Shown: positions 1-11,599, numbered from the stretch's first letter. The stretch is DNA of 64,000 bases from Ruminiclostridium hungatei (GCF_002051585.1 NZ_MZGX01000005.1:1-64000), one strand, 5' to 3'. The notes: generated by a model from the sequence alone, not told the origin. Numbers and translations: made by a program.

Positions 1-1
1 T

Positions 2-997
2 AGCGGGGAGACTCATGAAGCCCTGCTGGGTTTTCAAAGAGGCTGTAAAGCAGCATTTGAAGGTGTAAAGAAAAATGGAACCGTTGGGAACCTTAAGCCG
101 GTGGAACACTTCCAGGGCATTGAACCGACAGGGAAATTGGATCAGCGTACATATGCTGCATTACAGAAAGAAAAAAGTAAAAGGGTAACTGCAAATTACA
201 GTACCCCTCCAAAGAAAGTTGAGAATGGAAATAAGGGGAAGGGAAAAACTGATACTAAAGATTTATCTAAACTTAAACCTGAAGATGTAACAAGGGAAAT
301 TGCTGAATGGTTAATAGCAAACCCGGTCAATGTATTTGCAACTCAACATCCATACCTTACACAATTCCTTACAGGAGTGCCTGTATTAGACCTGTTTTAT
401 GCAGGAGGATTTGTCATGGATGATGATGGCGTTTACCATGCCAGACAGGAATGGTCACTCCAGAGCTTTGAGTATTCAGGGTACAATGATTTTTATGATA
501 CTGTTTTTCATTACGCTACAAGTATGGCGAAAGAAAAATTCCAATTTAGTGACGCTGATGGCAACGATTATATTTTGTGGGCATGGAAAGGGGATTATCT
601 GAACTTAGGCGCAGGAGCAGAAATGGGTATATATAAAAGAATGGTAGTTAACGGCACTAAGACGGAACACTGGCTTGTAGACCAAAGTCTTGCTATGCCG
701 ATGACATTAACATTGTACTATAATGGAAAACAAATAATATCTTATGATCCCAAGAAAGTTGATCCCAAAATATTTGATCCACTACGCAAAAACACTGATA
801 AATGGTGGGTGACGGGCTTTAATCCGGATTATCAAGACGTAAAAGCCAGTCAGCTAAAAGCTACTTACACAGTCGACTTTTCTGGCAAACAAGATTTGTA
901 TAAGTATTTTATTAAATCAAAAGACTACTTGGACAGTATTGACCAGTGGTCGATATCGAAAGATAATAAATATAAACTAACATTTACATTTAAGTAG
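2..997 (+). CDS. Peptidoglycan-binding / DUF4474 protein, 3' part (5' end outside window)
   Basis: The frame is open to the left edge of the window, so the GTG at 101 is not the real start and the gene begins upstream. The first 55 or so visible residues resemble the end of a PG_binding_1 repeat (ALLGFQRGCK ... TGKLDQRTYAAL). A Lys-rich linker follows, then a domain with YILWAWKGDYLNLGAGAEMG, which I recognise as DUF4474. The pairing suggests an envelope-associated protein, but its activity is unknown. It ends 17 bases before a lipoprotein gene on the same strand, so the two are probably co-transcribed. The domain assignment is from memory of the families; the open 5' end is seen directly. 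Confidence 0.75.
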   Translation, partial: SGETHEALLGFQRGCKAAFEGVKKNGTVGNLKPVEHFQGIEPTGKLDQRTYAALQKEKSKRVTANYSTPPKKVENGNKGKGKTDTKDLSKLKPEDVTREIAEWLIANPVNVFATQHPYLTQFLTGVPVLDLFYAGGFVMDDDGVYHARQEWSLQSFEYSGYNDFYDTVFHYATSMAKEKFQFSDADGNDYILWAWKGDYLNLGAGAEMGIYKRMVVNGTKTEHWLVDQSLAMPMTLTLYYNGKQIISYDPKKVDPKIFDPLRKNTDKWWVTGFNPDYQDVKASQLKATYTVDFSGKQDLYKYFIKSKDYLDSIDQWSISKDNKYKLTFTFK

Positions 998-1014
998 GGG
1001 GGAATAAATAGCCT

Positions 1015-1566
1015 ATGCGTAAGCTAACAATTATCTCAACACTTATACTTGGTATGTTGTTTTTGAGTTCTTGTTCCTTGGGAGGTTTAAGAACAGAAAT
1101 GCTTAACAGAGATAGCGATGAGACAAAAGCAAATGCACGATTGGAGCAAGTGATTGAAGCCATTAAAAGTAAAGACAAAGATGCTTTAAAATCTCTGTTT
1201 TCAAAAAAGGCTTTGGAGGAAGCTGTTGACTTTGATAGTAGCATGAATGACTTTTTTGATTTTTTCCAAGGTAAAGTTGATTCGTGGGAAAAACCAAGTG
1301 GTCCAAAAGTGTCCGAGACAAATGATTATGGACATGTAAAGAAAGAAGTCAGTTCATACTACTATGTAAATACCGATAAGCAAAAATACTTCTTTTTATT
1401 ACGAGATTATCCAGTTGATACAGATCACCCTGATAATGTTGGCCTTTATTTGCTCTTGGTGGTAAAATCAGAAGATGAAGAAAAAATATGGGATGGTGAC
1501 CAAAAGATATTATATGATGGTGACCAAAAGATATCACACGTAGGAATCTATATACCAATAAAATAA
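1015..1566 (+). CDS. DUF5104-like lipoprotein
   Basis: A 183-residue protein with a lipoprotein signal: basic start, hydrophobic stretch, lipobox ending at Cys20 (LSSCS). It is therefore predicted to be anchored to the outer face of the membrane. The body resembles the DUF5104 family: an NTF2-like fold of roughly 150 residues starting with a helix that ends in KDKDALKSLFSKKA. No enzymatic role is known. It follows the DUF4474 gene by 17 bases and is closed by an intrinsic terminator. Near the C terminus an 8-residue block (DGDQKI plus two) is repeated in tandem, from a 24-base duplication at 1492-1534 that keeps the frame. Confidence 0.75.
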   Translation: MRKLTIISTLILGMLFLSSCSLGGLRTEMLNRDSDETKANARLEQVIEAIKSKDKDALKSLFSKKALEEAVDFDSSMNDFFDFFQGKVDSWEKPSGPKVSETNDYGHVKKEVSSYYYVNTDKQKYFFLLRDYPVDTDHPDNVGLYLLLVVKSEDEEKIWDGDQKILYDGDQKISHVGIYIPIK

Positions 1567-1569
1567 CAA

Positions 1570-1593
1570 AAAATGGGGGTATCCCCATTTTTT
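1570..1593 (+). terminator. Intrinsic terminator after the lipoprotein gene
   Basis: An 8-base stem AAATGGGG/CCCCATTT with loop GTAT, followed by a T run, directly after the stop codon of the lipoprotein gene. The A run ahead of the stem makes it potentially bidirectional. Confidence 0.8.
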
Positions 1594-1675
1594 ATATTAA
1601 CCGTCCAGGATTTATATTTTCTCGAAGTAGTCAAAGTGCAATGTAAATGGCAGTTTGCTTATTTGGTGAAGAACC

Positions 1676-2518
1676 TTATTTCTTAATAACTGGGATCCAT
1701 ATTTCGCTTTTGTAATCAGACGAGCTCAGATCACCGTTTGAGTACCACTCCACTTCTGGCGCTTCTGCGTGTTCATAACCGGAGGTGGGAAACCATTCGG
1801 AAAAAATCCGTCCCCATATATCTGCCATTGCTGTAGGCATGGGGCCGGTTATTTCAAATATGGCCCAGGTAAGACTTGGTATTTCAAGCCTGCTCATGGT
1901 TTTGGGACAATCTTTTTCCGTTATGGAGGCAATATAGTAATCAGTCGTGCTGTCTTCATACATTCCGCTGTATACACCCACCAGCCCATCCCCGAGCCCG
2001 GCGATTTGCCCGATTGTTGCAGCCGGTGTCTCACTCCACATCTTCCCTATGTTTTCACCCAAGCCCTCAACATGAGAAAATCTCCGCTTAATACCTACAA
2101 CGGCGAAGGCATCTTTTTGCTCAATTCTGTAGTTCATCTCAACAACTCCTTTTAGTGATAAAGAGAATGTTATACGAGGATACGCCTTTAAGGATATGCC
2201 TTTTTCTCTTGCTTTTGACGGTATGATTCCATGCATTGCTATAAATGCACGAGAAAACGAATCAGGCGAATTATAGCCATACTTCAAAGCAATATCAATT
2301 ATCTTTTCATTACCATTCTGCAAGTCAAAGGCCGCAAGGGTTAATCGCCGCCGCCTTATATACTCTGATAGAGGTACGCCGATAAGGAAACCAAACATGC
2401 GCTGAAAGTGATATTGAGAGCATAAGGCGATTTGTGCAATCCTTGCATATTCAATTTCGCGGTCAAGATTGCTTTCGATATAATCAATCGCTTGTTTCAT
2501 GTTTTCCAGTGTATCCAT
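1676..2518 (-). CDS. AraC-family regulator with GyrI-like effector domain
   Basis: A 280-residue Rob/SoxS-type regulator. Residues about 5-105 hold two AraC helix-turn-helix motifs (ARIAQIALCSQYHFQRMFG, then IIDIALKYGYNSPDSFSRAF). Residues about 125-278 form a GyrI-like small-molecule-binding domain (MNYRIEQKDAFAVVGIKRRF ... WIPVIKK). Such proteins sense lipophilic or cationic compounds and activate export or detoxification genes. The start is preceded by AAGGAGAAG in the gene's own direction. No obvious target lies next to it, so its regulon cannot be read from context. Confidence 0.88.
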   Translation of the reverse strand: MDTLENMKQAIDYIESNLDREIEYARIAQIALCSQYHFQRMFGFLIGVPLSEYIRRRRLTLAAFDLQNGNEKIIDIALKYGYNSPDSFSRAFIAMHGIIPSKAREKGISLKAYPRITFSLSLKGVVEMNYRIEQKDAFAVVGIKRRFSHVEGLGENIGKMWSETPAATIGQIAGLGDGLVGVYSGMYEDSTTDYYIASITEKDCPKTMSRLEIPSLTWAIFEITGPMPTAMADIWGRIFSEWFPTSGYEHAEAPEVEWYSNGDLSSSDYKSEIWIPVIKK

Positions 2519-2975
2519 ATACTTCTCCTTTCACGTTAAGTATAATATAGGTTAAGAACAAATACCCGACAATATTTGCAAGTATTTGCAGGTTGGGGTG
2601 TTGATACGCTCATAATGGATATTATATAAATCAACTAAATTAACCTCTTACACCAAATGATTATTGAGATTATATACATAATAAACTGTAAGGAATTACA
2701 CGTCAACAACTTTTACATAATCTTGAAGTTGCGATTTTACGGTGTTTTCAGCTCCACTGTCAACTTCCAGGGCCCTGCCAGGCTCAAACGGCATCTTTTT
2801 TGACCCTGGTTTTAAAGACGAACATGAATTTGTCAGTCAGTTTTCATCTGAGGATTATTTGTATTTTGACTTAATTCTTTTAATGTAATCAGTCGAGAAG
2901 GGAGGATTATAAAGGTCAGATAACTTAATGATAAGAAAGCTATGGAGGGTAAGACCTCAATAGTTGGAGGTAAAA
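2519..2975. other. Intergenic region, possible decayed coding DNA
   Basis: No convincing gene. From 2727 to 2886 the plus strand is open without a stop and reads like a protein tail (GIFFDPGFKDEHEFVSQF and SSEDYLYFDL), but it has no start codon with a ribosome site. It may be the eroded end of a lost gene or chance. The last bases hold the GGAGG ribosome site of the next gene. Confidence 0.3.
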
Positions 2976-3668
2976 ATGAAAGTTCAAAACATTAAAATTA
3001 ACAATATCCCTGCCATCATTTGGGGCGAAAAATCAGACAAGTCATATATTCATGTTCATGGAAAAATGTCTTGTAAAGAACATGCAGAGAATTTCGCTGA
3101 AATAGCAGAGAAAAAAGGCTATCAAACACTTAGCTTTGATTTGCCGGAACATGGTGAAAGAAAAGGGAGTGATTATCGTTGTGACATCTGGAATGGCATG
3201 CACGACCTTACTGTGATTGGTAATTACGTTTTTTCAATGTGGAGCGGTGTTTCATTGTTTGCTTGCAGCCTTGGAGCATACTTCAGTTTAAATACTTATA
3301 CAGACAGAAATTTTATGAACTGTCTTTTTCAATCGCCTGTATTAGACATGGAATACCTTATTCAACAGATGTTTTGTTGGTTTAATGTAACAGAGGAAAA
3401 GTTATGCATGGAAAAAGAAATCCCTACTCCCGTTGATCTATTGCGTTGGGACTATTATCAGTATGTTAAAAAACATCCAATTAAAAAATGGAACATTCCA
3501 ACCTCAATACTGTATGGAGGAAAAGACACTCTGCAATCAGCAGAAGTTATTCAAAAATTTGTGAAAGCACATGACTGCAAGTTGACAATATCTCAAAGCA
3601 GTGAACATCCTTTTATGCAAAAACAGGATATAGAGACAGTTTGTACATGGCTTGAAGAAAACGTATGA
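2976..3668 (+). CDS. Alpha/beta hydrolase-like protein
   Basis: A 230-residue cytosolic protein with an alpha/beta-hydrolase layout: YIHVHGK near residue 24 (oxyanion region), SFDLPEHGERKG at 53-64, a nucleophile elbow FACSLGAY with Ser98, an acid candidate in LYGGKDT, and His in SSEHPFM. The elbow is C-S-L-G with Ala instead of the first Gly of the usual GxSxG, so activity is likely but not certain. I chose ATG 2976 because GGAGG at 2966-2970 lies five bases ahead of it; the upstream TTG at 2964 has no such site. Substrate unknown. Confidence 0.7.
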   Translation: MKVQNIKINNIPAIIWGEKSDKSYIHVHGKMSCKEHAENFAEIAEKKGYQTLSFDLPEHGERKGSDYRCDIWNGMHDLTVIGNYVFSMWSGVSLFACSLGAYFSLNTYTDRNFMNCLFQSPVLDMEYLIQQMFCWFNVTEEKLCMEKEIPTPVDLLRWDYYQYVKKHPIKKWNIPTSILYGGKDTLQSAEVIQKFVKAHDCKLTISQSSEHPFMQKQDIETVCTWLEENV

Positions 3669-3762
3669 GCATAACATGAAACTGAGACAAGCAAGAATTT
3701 GCCGGACGGGGTTTGAACTGCTGATTATTTATATAATATACTTTTGTTATGGAGGAGCAGAC

Positions 3763-4284
3763 ATGGAAAAAAACAAAAACAATCAAGTGAAACTGTCATT
3801 AGGGTTATTTGTAGTGTATTTCCTGGTTTTAATCTGGATTATTTTATTTAAGATGCAAATTTCTTTTAATACTTTACCACATTTCAGAGGATTGAATTTG
3901 ATACCTTTTGCCGGTTCTGTTATTAAAAATAATCAACTGGATTATAATGAGATAATTCTGAATATGATAGTGTTTATACCCTTTGGATTGTATTTGAGCA
4001 TGATAAAGCTTAACTGGTCATTTTGGAAAAAAACCGTCTCAATCGCAGGTGTCAGCCTGTTACTTGAACTGTTACAATTCCTGTTTGAAATCGGAGGTAC
4101 TGATATAACGGATTTTATTAGCAATACACTTGGAGGTGTCGCAGGAATAGGATTTTATATTGTGTTTTCTGAAATATTTAAAGAGAAAACAAACAAAGTT
4201 CTCAATATATCAGCCTTGATTGGAACAATATGCATTGTAATATTAGGACTGCTAATTTCCAGGGTGGTCACTTATAAATTTTAA
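3763..4284 (+). CDS. VanZ-like family membrane protein
   Basis: A 173-residue integral membrane protein with about five hydrophobic segments. It carries the VanZ-family signatures LNLIPF, NMIVFIPFGLYLSM and ELLQFLFEIGGTDITDFISNTLGG. VanZ relatives are linked to glycopeptide tolerance or cell-envelope processes, but most have no assigned function. The start at 3763 has GGAGG ten bases upstream; the longer frame from 3652 overlaps the preceding gene and is not used. The gene is followed by a terminator. Confidence 0.85.
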   Translation: MEKNKNNQVKLSLGLFVVYFLVLIWIILFKMQISFNTLPHFRGLNLIPFAGSVIKNNQLDYNEIILNMIVFIPFGLYLSMIKLNWSFWKKTVSIAGVSLLLELLQFLFEIGGTDITDFISNTLGGVAGIGFYIVFSEIFKEKTNKVLNISALIGTICIVILGLLISRVVTYKF

Positions 4285-4348
4285 TTACGTTAAATTATAT
4301 TCTTTTCAACTACGTATTGTATCAAGGAGCATAAGCATAATTAAATTC

Positions 4349-4388
4349 AGCGGGTAGTATTTTCTTACGAAGATACCCCGCTTTTTTT
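4349..4388 (+). terminator. Intrinsic terminator after the vanZ-like gene
   Basis: Inverted repeat AGCGGG ... CCCCGCT with an inner GTATTTTC/GAAGATAC stem, followed by seven T. Confidence 0.8.
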
Positions 4389-4550
4389 ATGCCCTTTTTC
4401 AGTGCTGAAAAGTTATGTACCGGTCAAACGGAATAAACACGGCGTTTGGAAAACCGGCAGTTTATGTGAGGAGGCAATAGCGACCAGAGTTTTAAATTCC
4501 ATAAAATACCACATATCAAACAAAAGTGTGGAAGAAAACGTATCATAGGT

Positions 4551-4590
4551 GATTATGCAAAATAAACCAAGATTATGCAAAATAAATCAA
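4551..4590 (+). repeat. 20-base tandem direct repeat ahead of the ABC exporter
   Basis: Two abutting 20-base copies of GATTATGCAAAATAAAYCAA, differing at one base (C/T). They lie 33 bases ahead of the ATPase start, in its leader. Each contains an ATG, but neither has a ribosome site. They could be a regulator site or a replication-slippage product. Confidence 0.7.
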
Positions 4591-4622
4591 GAACTAAAAC
4601 ATATTGTGACAGGAGAAAAAAT

Positions 4623-5381
4623 ATGAACAATGTAATATTAAAAACCAACCAACTATGCAAAAGCTTTAAAAGCGGAACGCAGGAGCAGCGGGTATTAAAA
4701 AATCTGGATATTGATATCTATGAACAAGATTTCACCGTCATCATGGGTTCGTCCGGAGCTGGCAAATCCACCCTGCTTTACGCTTTGTCCGGAATGGACA
4801 GGGCGACAAGCGGAACCATCAGATTTTTTGACGCAGAAATTGCAAGCCTGAACAGCGACAAGCTGGCAGTATTCCGCAGACAGAACTGCGGTTTTGTATT
4901 TCAGCAAATGTTTTTACTGGACAACATGAGCATCCTGGATAATATTTTAGCCAGCGGTCTGCTCATAGGTAAGGACAGGAAGGCGATTGTAGCTTATGCG
5001 AAAGAACTGCTCACGAAGGTCGGCTTAACGGAAACCATTTGGAGAAAGTTTCCCACACAGCTTTCGGGCGGTGAAAATCAACGTGCCGCAATCGTCCGGG
5101 CATTGATCAACCAGCCGAAGGTGGTTTTTGCCGATGAACCCACCGGTTCTCTGAATTCTGCGGCGGGAAAAGCGGTGTTGGATGTCCTGACAGATGTAAA
5201 CAACAGCGGTCAAAGCATCATCATGGTAACGCATGACCTGCATTCGGCCAGGAGAGGAAATCGGATTTTGTACATAAAAGACGGTGTCATCGGCGGTGAA
5301 TGCAGCCTGGGCAAATATGTGAGCGGTGATAGACAGCGCCATCAGAAGCTTCAGGATTTCCTTCTGGAAATGGGGTGGTAA
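4623..5381 (+). CDS. ABC transporter ATP-binding protein (MacB/LolD class)
   Basis: A 252-residue ATPase with Walker A GSSGAGKST, Q-loop CGFVFQQMFLLDNMS, signature LSGGENQR, Walker B VVFADEPTGS and switch His in VTHDLHSA. The PTGSLN after Walker B is typical of the MacB/LolD/BceA group that works with FtsX-type permeases. ATG 4623 is chosen because AGGAG sits at 4611-4615; the upstream ATG 4575 lies inside the direct repeat. The gene ends one base before the permease start, so the two form one operon. The likely role is export of, or protection from, a peptide or lipid-linked compound. Confidence 0.92.
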   Translation: MNNVILKTNQLCKSFKSGTQEQRVLKNLDIDIYEQDFTVIMGSSGAGKSTLLYALSGMDRATSGTIRFFDAEIASLNSDKLAVFRRQNCGFVFQQMFLLDNMSILDNILASGLLIGKDRKAIVAYAKELLTKVGLTETIWRKFPTQLSGGENQRAAIVRALINQPKVVFADEPTGSLNSAAGKAVLDVLTDVNNSGQSIIMVTHDLHSARRGNRILYIKDGVIGGECSLGKYVSGDRQRHQKLQDFLLEMGW

Positions 5382-5382
5382 C

Positions 5383-7767
5383 GTGTATAAATTATGGATG
5401 CTGGCCAGTGCGAATATACGGAAAACAAAATCAGTTTCCGCGACGCTTGTGGGAATGTTTATTATTGCGGCCTTTCTGCTGAATGCGGGGCTCTTGGTTG
5501 TTATCAATTACGGAGGCTTTTTTAACACCCTGAAGGAAGAACTTTTGCCTGCGGATGTTTACTACATGCTGCCGGATGCTCTTTACACAGATGAAGTAAA
5601 AGCCTATCTTGACGGAAATGAACATATCCCCGAAATGCAGGAAAATGACATGCTGCTCCTGGACTCAAAAATTATTTCCAAAGGAAAGGAACAGTCCTTT
5701 AATATCTTATTTAACAACATGGATGAGCAAAGAGAAATATCCAAATGGAAATTCGTCGGAGAACATTTGCCGGCAGAGGAAATGTCTGTTTATGTCCCGG
5801 ATATTTTCAAAGCTGTCAGCGGGTATCAACTGAACGATAAAATCCAGCTTAAATTTGCCGATAAAAAAACAGCCGCCGAAAAAACCCTGTCATTTACGGT
5901 AAAAGGCTATACGGAAGACATCTTTTTCAGCTCCAGCGACACCGGGTTCATGGGATTTTACCTGACATCGGATACCTATAAAAAGGTAGCGGACATTATA
6001 AATAATCCCGAGTATAACATGCATGTGGTGTTTGCGAATCTGGATGCTGTGGATAACGCAAAGACAGTGGAAAGCGGAATCCGTGAAATTCTGCATTTGA
6101 ATTCCGCTTCGCTGCTGGCGGCAGATGTGTCGTCCCTGTTTGTGGTGATTGATCTGGAACTGGTGGAAATGGCCCGCTGTATGATGGCCACAATGATTTC
6201 GGTCATGATGGTTGTTTTTTCAATGATTATTGTGATTGTATGCCTGCTGGTGGTACGTTTCAGAATCGTAAACAGCATTGAAGAAGACATCATGAAAATC
6301 GGCTCGTTAAAAGCAATCGGTTATACCAGCCGGCAGATTATTCTTTCGGTTATTTTGCAGTTTTTACTGCTGGCAGGTATGGGTAGCCTTGCCGGAATCG
6401 CACTCTCGTACCCCGCTCTCCCCGCAGTGGCCGCTGTATTTGAACAACAATCCGGACTGAAATGGGAACAGGCCTTTGACGGGGCAATCAGTTCATCCGC
6501 CCTTTTTACGTTATTGCTGATTGTTGTCCTGGTTGCCTGGATGGCCGCCCGTAACCTGAGCAGGCTGAGTCCCATCAATGCGCTGCGTGGCGAAACCACT
6601 GCGCGTAAATATAAGAGAAACCACTTGCCTCTGGAAAAGGCAAAGGGCCGGTTAACCGCTGTATTGGCTTTTAAGTCTGTTTTGCAAAGCATGAAGCAAA
6701 ACATAATGATTGGGATTATTCTTATTGCGGTCACATTTGCCGGGACTTTCGGCGTGATTATGTTTTATAACACCACCATCGATACCAAAGCTTTCGCAGA
6801 AGTTCCGGGTATGGAAATCTGCAATGCAATCGCCGTGCTCAACCCGGAACAAGATCAAACTCAGGCAGTGAAAACCATCGAAAGCATGGAGACGGTCCGG
6901 AAAGTGCAATATCTGGATGAAGTGAAAATAAAGGTTGAGGGAAGTGAGGCTTCCGCTTATGTGATGGAGGATTACTCAAAAAAAGAATCCATGCTGGTGT
7001 ATGAGGGCCGTTATCCCAGATCCCGCAATGAAATTACCCTGGCCGGCATACTGGCGGAAAGGCTGCACAAAACAATTGATGACACCGTCACCGTAAGCTT
7101 TGGCAATCAGGAAGATGTCTTTAAGGTAGTTGGCTTGTCAAACGGCTCCTCCATGGGCGGGCTGAATACTTCTATCCTGGCGGAAGACTTTAAACGGCTA
7201 AACCCGGACTTTAAGCAGCAAGCCTTATATATTTACCTGGACAAGGGAACCGATGCCGGCGGGTTCATTAAAAAATTAGAAGGCCGGTTTGATAAGAAGC
7301 TGTTGCTGGGAGCTGTAAATTTTGATAAAGAAATGGCTGACGGTATGGCTTCCTATCAGAACATAGTTGCCGCCATGGGGCTTGCAATGCTGGTGATTAC
7401 CCTGCTTGTGGTTGTATTGGTCTTATATTTTGTAATCAGTTCCTCCGTGATTCGCAAAAAGCGGGAATTGGGGATTCAGAAAGCAATCGGTTTTACCACG
7501 TTTCAATTGATGAACCAGCTTGCAATCGGGTTTACGGTTCCAATCATCCTTGGAGCGGTTATCGGCAGCCTTTTAGGCGCATTTTATACCAATACACTTA
7601 TGTCTGTATCCATGAAAGGCATGGGGGTTATGAGAGCCGGATTTATTGTGAACCCCTATTGGGTGGTCGCTTTCGGCGCGGCAACCATAATATTTTCCTA
7701 CCTGTTGTCTCTTCTGATTACCTGGAGGATTCGCAAGATTTCCGCCTATGCGCTTGTTACGGAATAA
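5383..7767 (+). CDS. FtsX-like ABC transporter permease
   Basis: About 794 residues. One membrane helix lies near residue 20, followed by a large extracellular domain (about 40-250). Three helices at about 265-400 form the first FtsX module. A further helix near 450 is followed by a second extracellular domain and a final three-helix FtsX module (about 655-790). This double-FtsX plan is usual for permeases paired with MacB-type ATPases. The most likely start is GTG 5383 (VYKLWMLASANIRK), just after the ATPase stop with a G-rich site upstream; ATG 5398 is an alternative. No two-component system adjoins it, unlike Bce-type resistance modules. Confidence 0.88.
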   Translation: MYKLWMLASANIRKTKSVSATLVGMFIIAAFLLNAGLLVVINYGGFFNTLKEELLPADVYYMLPDALYTDEVKAYLDGNEHIPEMQENDMLLLDSKIISKGKEQSFNILFNNMDEQREISKWKFVGEHLPAEEMSVYVPDIFKAVSGYQLNDKIQLKFADKKTAAEKTLSFTVKGYTEDIFFSSSDTGFMGFYLTSDTYKKVADIINNPEYNMHVVFANLDAVDNAKTVESGIREILHLNSASLLAADVSSLFVVIDLELVEMARCMMATMISVMMVVFSMIIVIVCLLVVRFRIVNSIEEDIMKIGSLKAIGYTSRQIILSVILQFLLLAGMGSLAGIALSYPALPAVAAVFEQQSGLKWEQAFDGAISSSALFTLLLIVVLVAWMAARNLSRLSPINALRGETTARKYKRNHLPLEKAKGRLTAVLAFKSVLQSMKQNIMIGIILIAVTFAGTFGVIMFYNTTIDTKAFAEVPGMEICNAIAVLNPEQDQTQAVKTIESMETVRKVQYLDEVKIKVEGSEASAYVMEDYSKKESMLVYEGRYPRSRNEITLAGILAERLHKTIDDTVTVSFGNQEDVFKVVGLSNGSSMGGLNTSILAEDFKRLNPDFKQQALYIYLDKGTDAGGFIKKLEGRFDKKLLLGAVNFDKEMADGMASYQNIVAAMGLAMLVITLLVVVLVLYFVISSSVIRKKRELGIQKAIGFTTFQLMNQLAIGFTVPIILGAVIGSLLGAFYTNTLMSVSMKGMGVMRAGFIVNPYWVVAFGAATIIFSYLLSLLITWRIRKISAYALVTE

Positions 7768-7800
7768 GCTCTGTCGGCATGGACCCATGCCAGGGCATCA

Positions 7801-7838
7801 AAAAACCACAAGGCCGTTTGGGCCTTGCGGTTTTTTTT
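7801..7838 (+). terminator. Intrinsic terminator after the ABC exporter
   Basis: Stem ACCACAAGGCC/GGCCTTGCGGT with a GTTTG loop, followed by eight T. Confidence 0.9.
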
Positions 7839-7910
7839 ATGGAGATGACAGGGGCAGCCAGAGAGGTTCCCAGGCAGGAGCCGTCCGGATTCAGCAGGCA
7901 AAGACGATAA

Positions 7911-7939
7911 TTGACTAAAAGATTTCCAATATATATAAT
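7911..7939 (+). promoter_or_regulatory. SigA promoter of perR-katG
   Basis: TTGACT at 7911-7916, a 17-base spacer, and TATAAT at 7934-7939. This is near-consensus and lies about 75 bases ahead of the perR start. Confidence 0.85.
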
Positions 7940-7943
7940 GTAA

Positions 7944-7975
7944 TTGTAATAATAACAACTTTGTAATGATTACAA
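7944..7975 (+). promoter_or_regulatory. Two tandem PerR boxes
   Basis: The 15-mer at 7961-7975 is a perfect 7-1-7 inverted repeat, TTGTAAT-G-ATTACAA. A second 15-mer at 7944-7958, TTGTAAT-A-ATAACAA, has one mismatch. Both fit the PerR consensus TTATAATNATTATAA closely. They start five bases past the -10 element and so cover the transcription start, as expected for autorepression relieved by peroxide. Confidence 0.85.
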
Positions 7976-8015
7976 ATGCACAGCTTTCTATTTTGTGTAA
8001 CAGGATGTGATTTTA

Positions 8016-10653
<2,638 letters not shown>

Positions 10654-10684
10654 AATGGACCATAGGGACAAGGAAGAGGAATAA

Positions 10685-10720
10685 GAAGCAGAGGGGTAAT
10701 TGGTATTATCCCTCTGCTTC
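10685..10720 (+). terminator. Hairpin after katG, probable terminator
   Basis: An 11-base perfect inverted repeat, GAAGCAGAGGG/CCCTCTGCTTC, with a 14-base loop, 32 bases past the katG stop. There is no clean T run after it, so it may be an mRNA 3'-end stabiliser rather than a strong terminator. Confidence 0.55.
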
Positions 10721-10801
10721 CAACCACTCCTTTTCCTGGTTGAAAGCTGCAGAAAGCATTTATTGCTGTCAGCTTTCCGTTTTAGTAAGGAAGGAGCAGA
10801 A

Positions 10802-11089
10802 ATGAATTTTCAGGGATTGATAATAGGAATAGTCGCATTTTTAATTATAGGACTGTTCCATCCAATCGTTATAAAATCTGAATACTATATAGGTAAAAAA
10901 GTTTGGCCGGTTTTTTTGATTGTGGGAATAATACTGATAGCATCATCGGTGTTCATTAATAATGCTACAATTTCTTCAATAACAGGTATTACTGGATTTG
11001 CTTCACTATGGAGCATACATGAACTTTTTGAACAGGAGGAACGTGTCAAAAAGGGATGGTTTCCAAATAATCAGAATAAAAGTAAGTAA
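10802..11089 (+). CDS. DUF4491 family membrane protein
   Basis: A 95-residue protein with three hydrophobic segments. It matches the DUF4491 pattern: MNFQGLIIGIVAFLIIG, FHPIVIKSEYYIGK, then SLWSIHELFEQEERVKKGWFP at the end. Function unknown. ATG 10802 has AAGGAGCAG immediately upstream; the longer open frame from 10700 runs through the katG hairpin and is not credible. Confidence 0.85.
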   Translation: MNFQGLIIGIVAFLIIGLFHPIVIKSEYYIGKKVWPVFLIVGIILIASSVFINNATISSITGITGFASLWSIHELFEQEERVKKGWFPNNQNKSK

Positions 11090-11280
11090 AATGATTTATA
11101 ATTTGAGAACAAGCGCGTATACCTCAAAGAAATAGGCCTCAGAATATACTTTTTGGCCTGTTTTTACTTTTTTATATGTCATTTAGGCTATAGTACTTAT
11201 AAAGTATTATAGCTTTTAAATATACTCTTTTTAGAGTATGGGAAGTTATAAGGTTTTATTGAAATTCCAAGCACTTTTAA

Positions 11281-11532
11281 TGTTTACTGTTCCTTGATTA
11301 CCTGTGGGCAAATGAGAGTCAGGATAAATGGATCAAGATGAAGAAATTTAATGAATCTGCAAAAGCTGAAAAGCTTTTAGGTTGGGTCTATAATCCGGAA
11401 ACTGTAAAAACTGAAATTGCTACTTTGGCGACTGTTGGTAAAAACATGGGTAATCCGCTGAACGAAGGTATCGTCAAGGTTTGCGCCGATGCCCGGAAGC
11501 AGGTTGATGATTTCTTAGCCTCACAGAAATAA
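11281..11532 (+). pseudogene. C-terminal remnant of a sugar ABC transporter binding protein (DUF3502 type)
   Basis: The frame from 11281 reads LFLDYLWANESQDKWIKMKK, then FNESAKAEKLLGW, then YNPETVKTEIATLA, and ends LASQK. This matches the tail of DUF3502-type solute-binding lipoproteins, where a W-E-x-x-K-K-F-N-E-x-A segment is followed by VKTEIA. No signal peptide or binding lobe precedes it, and a stop at 11278 closes the frame. The ATG at 11338 lies inside the domain. It is therefore most likely the residue of a deleted transporter gene, although a 64-residue product could still be made. Confidence 0.65.
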
Positions 11533-11599
11533 CTCATAATGAATAAACTCCGGAGCTGCCAGACAAGTTTATTTCAATTTCAGCTTAAAAAATATTTTT

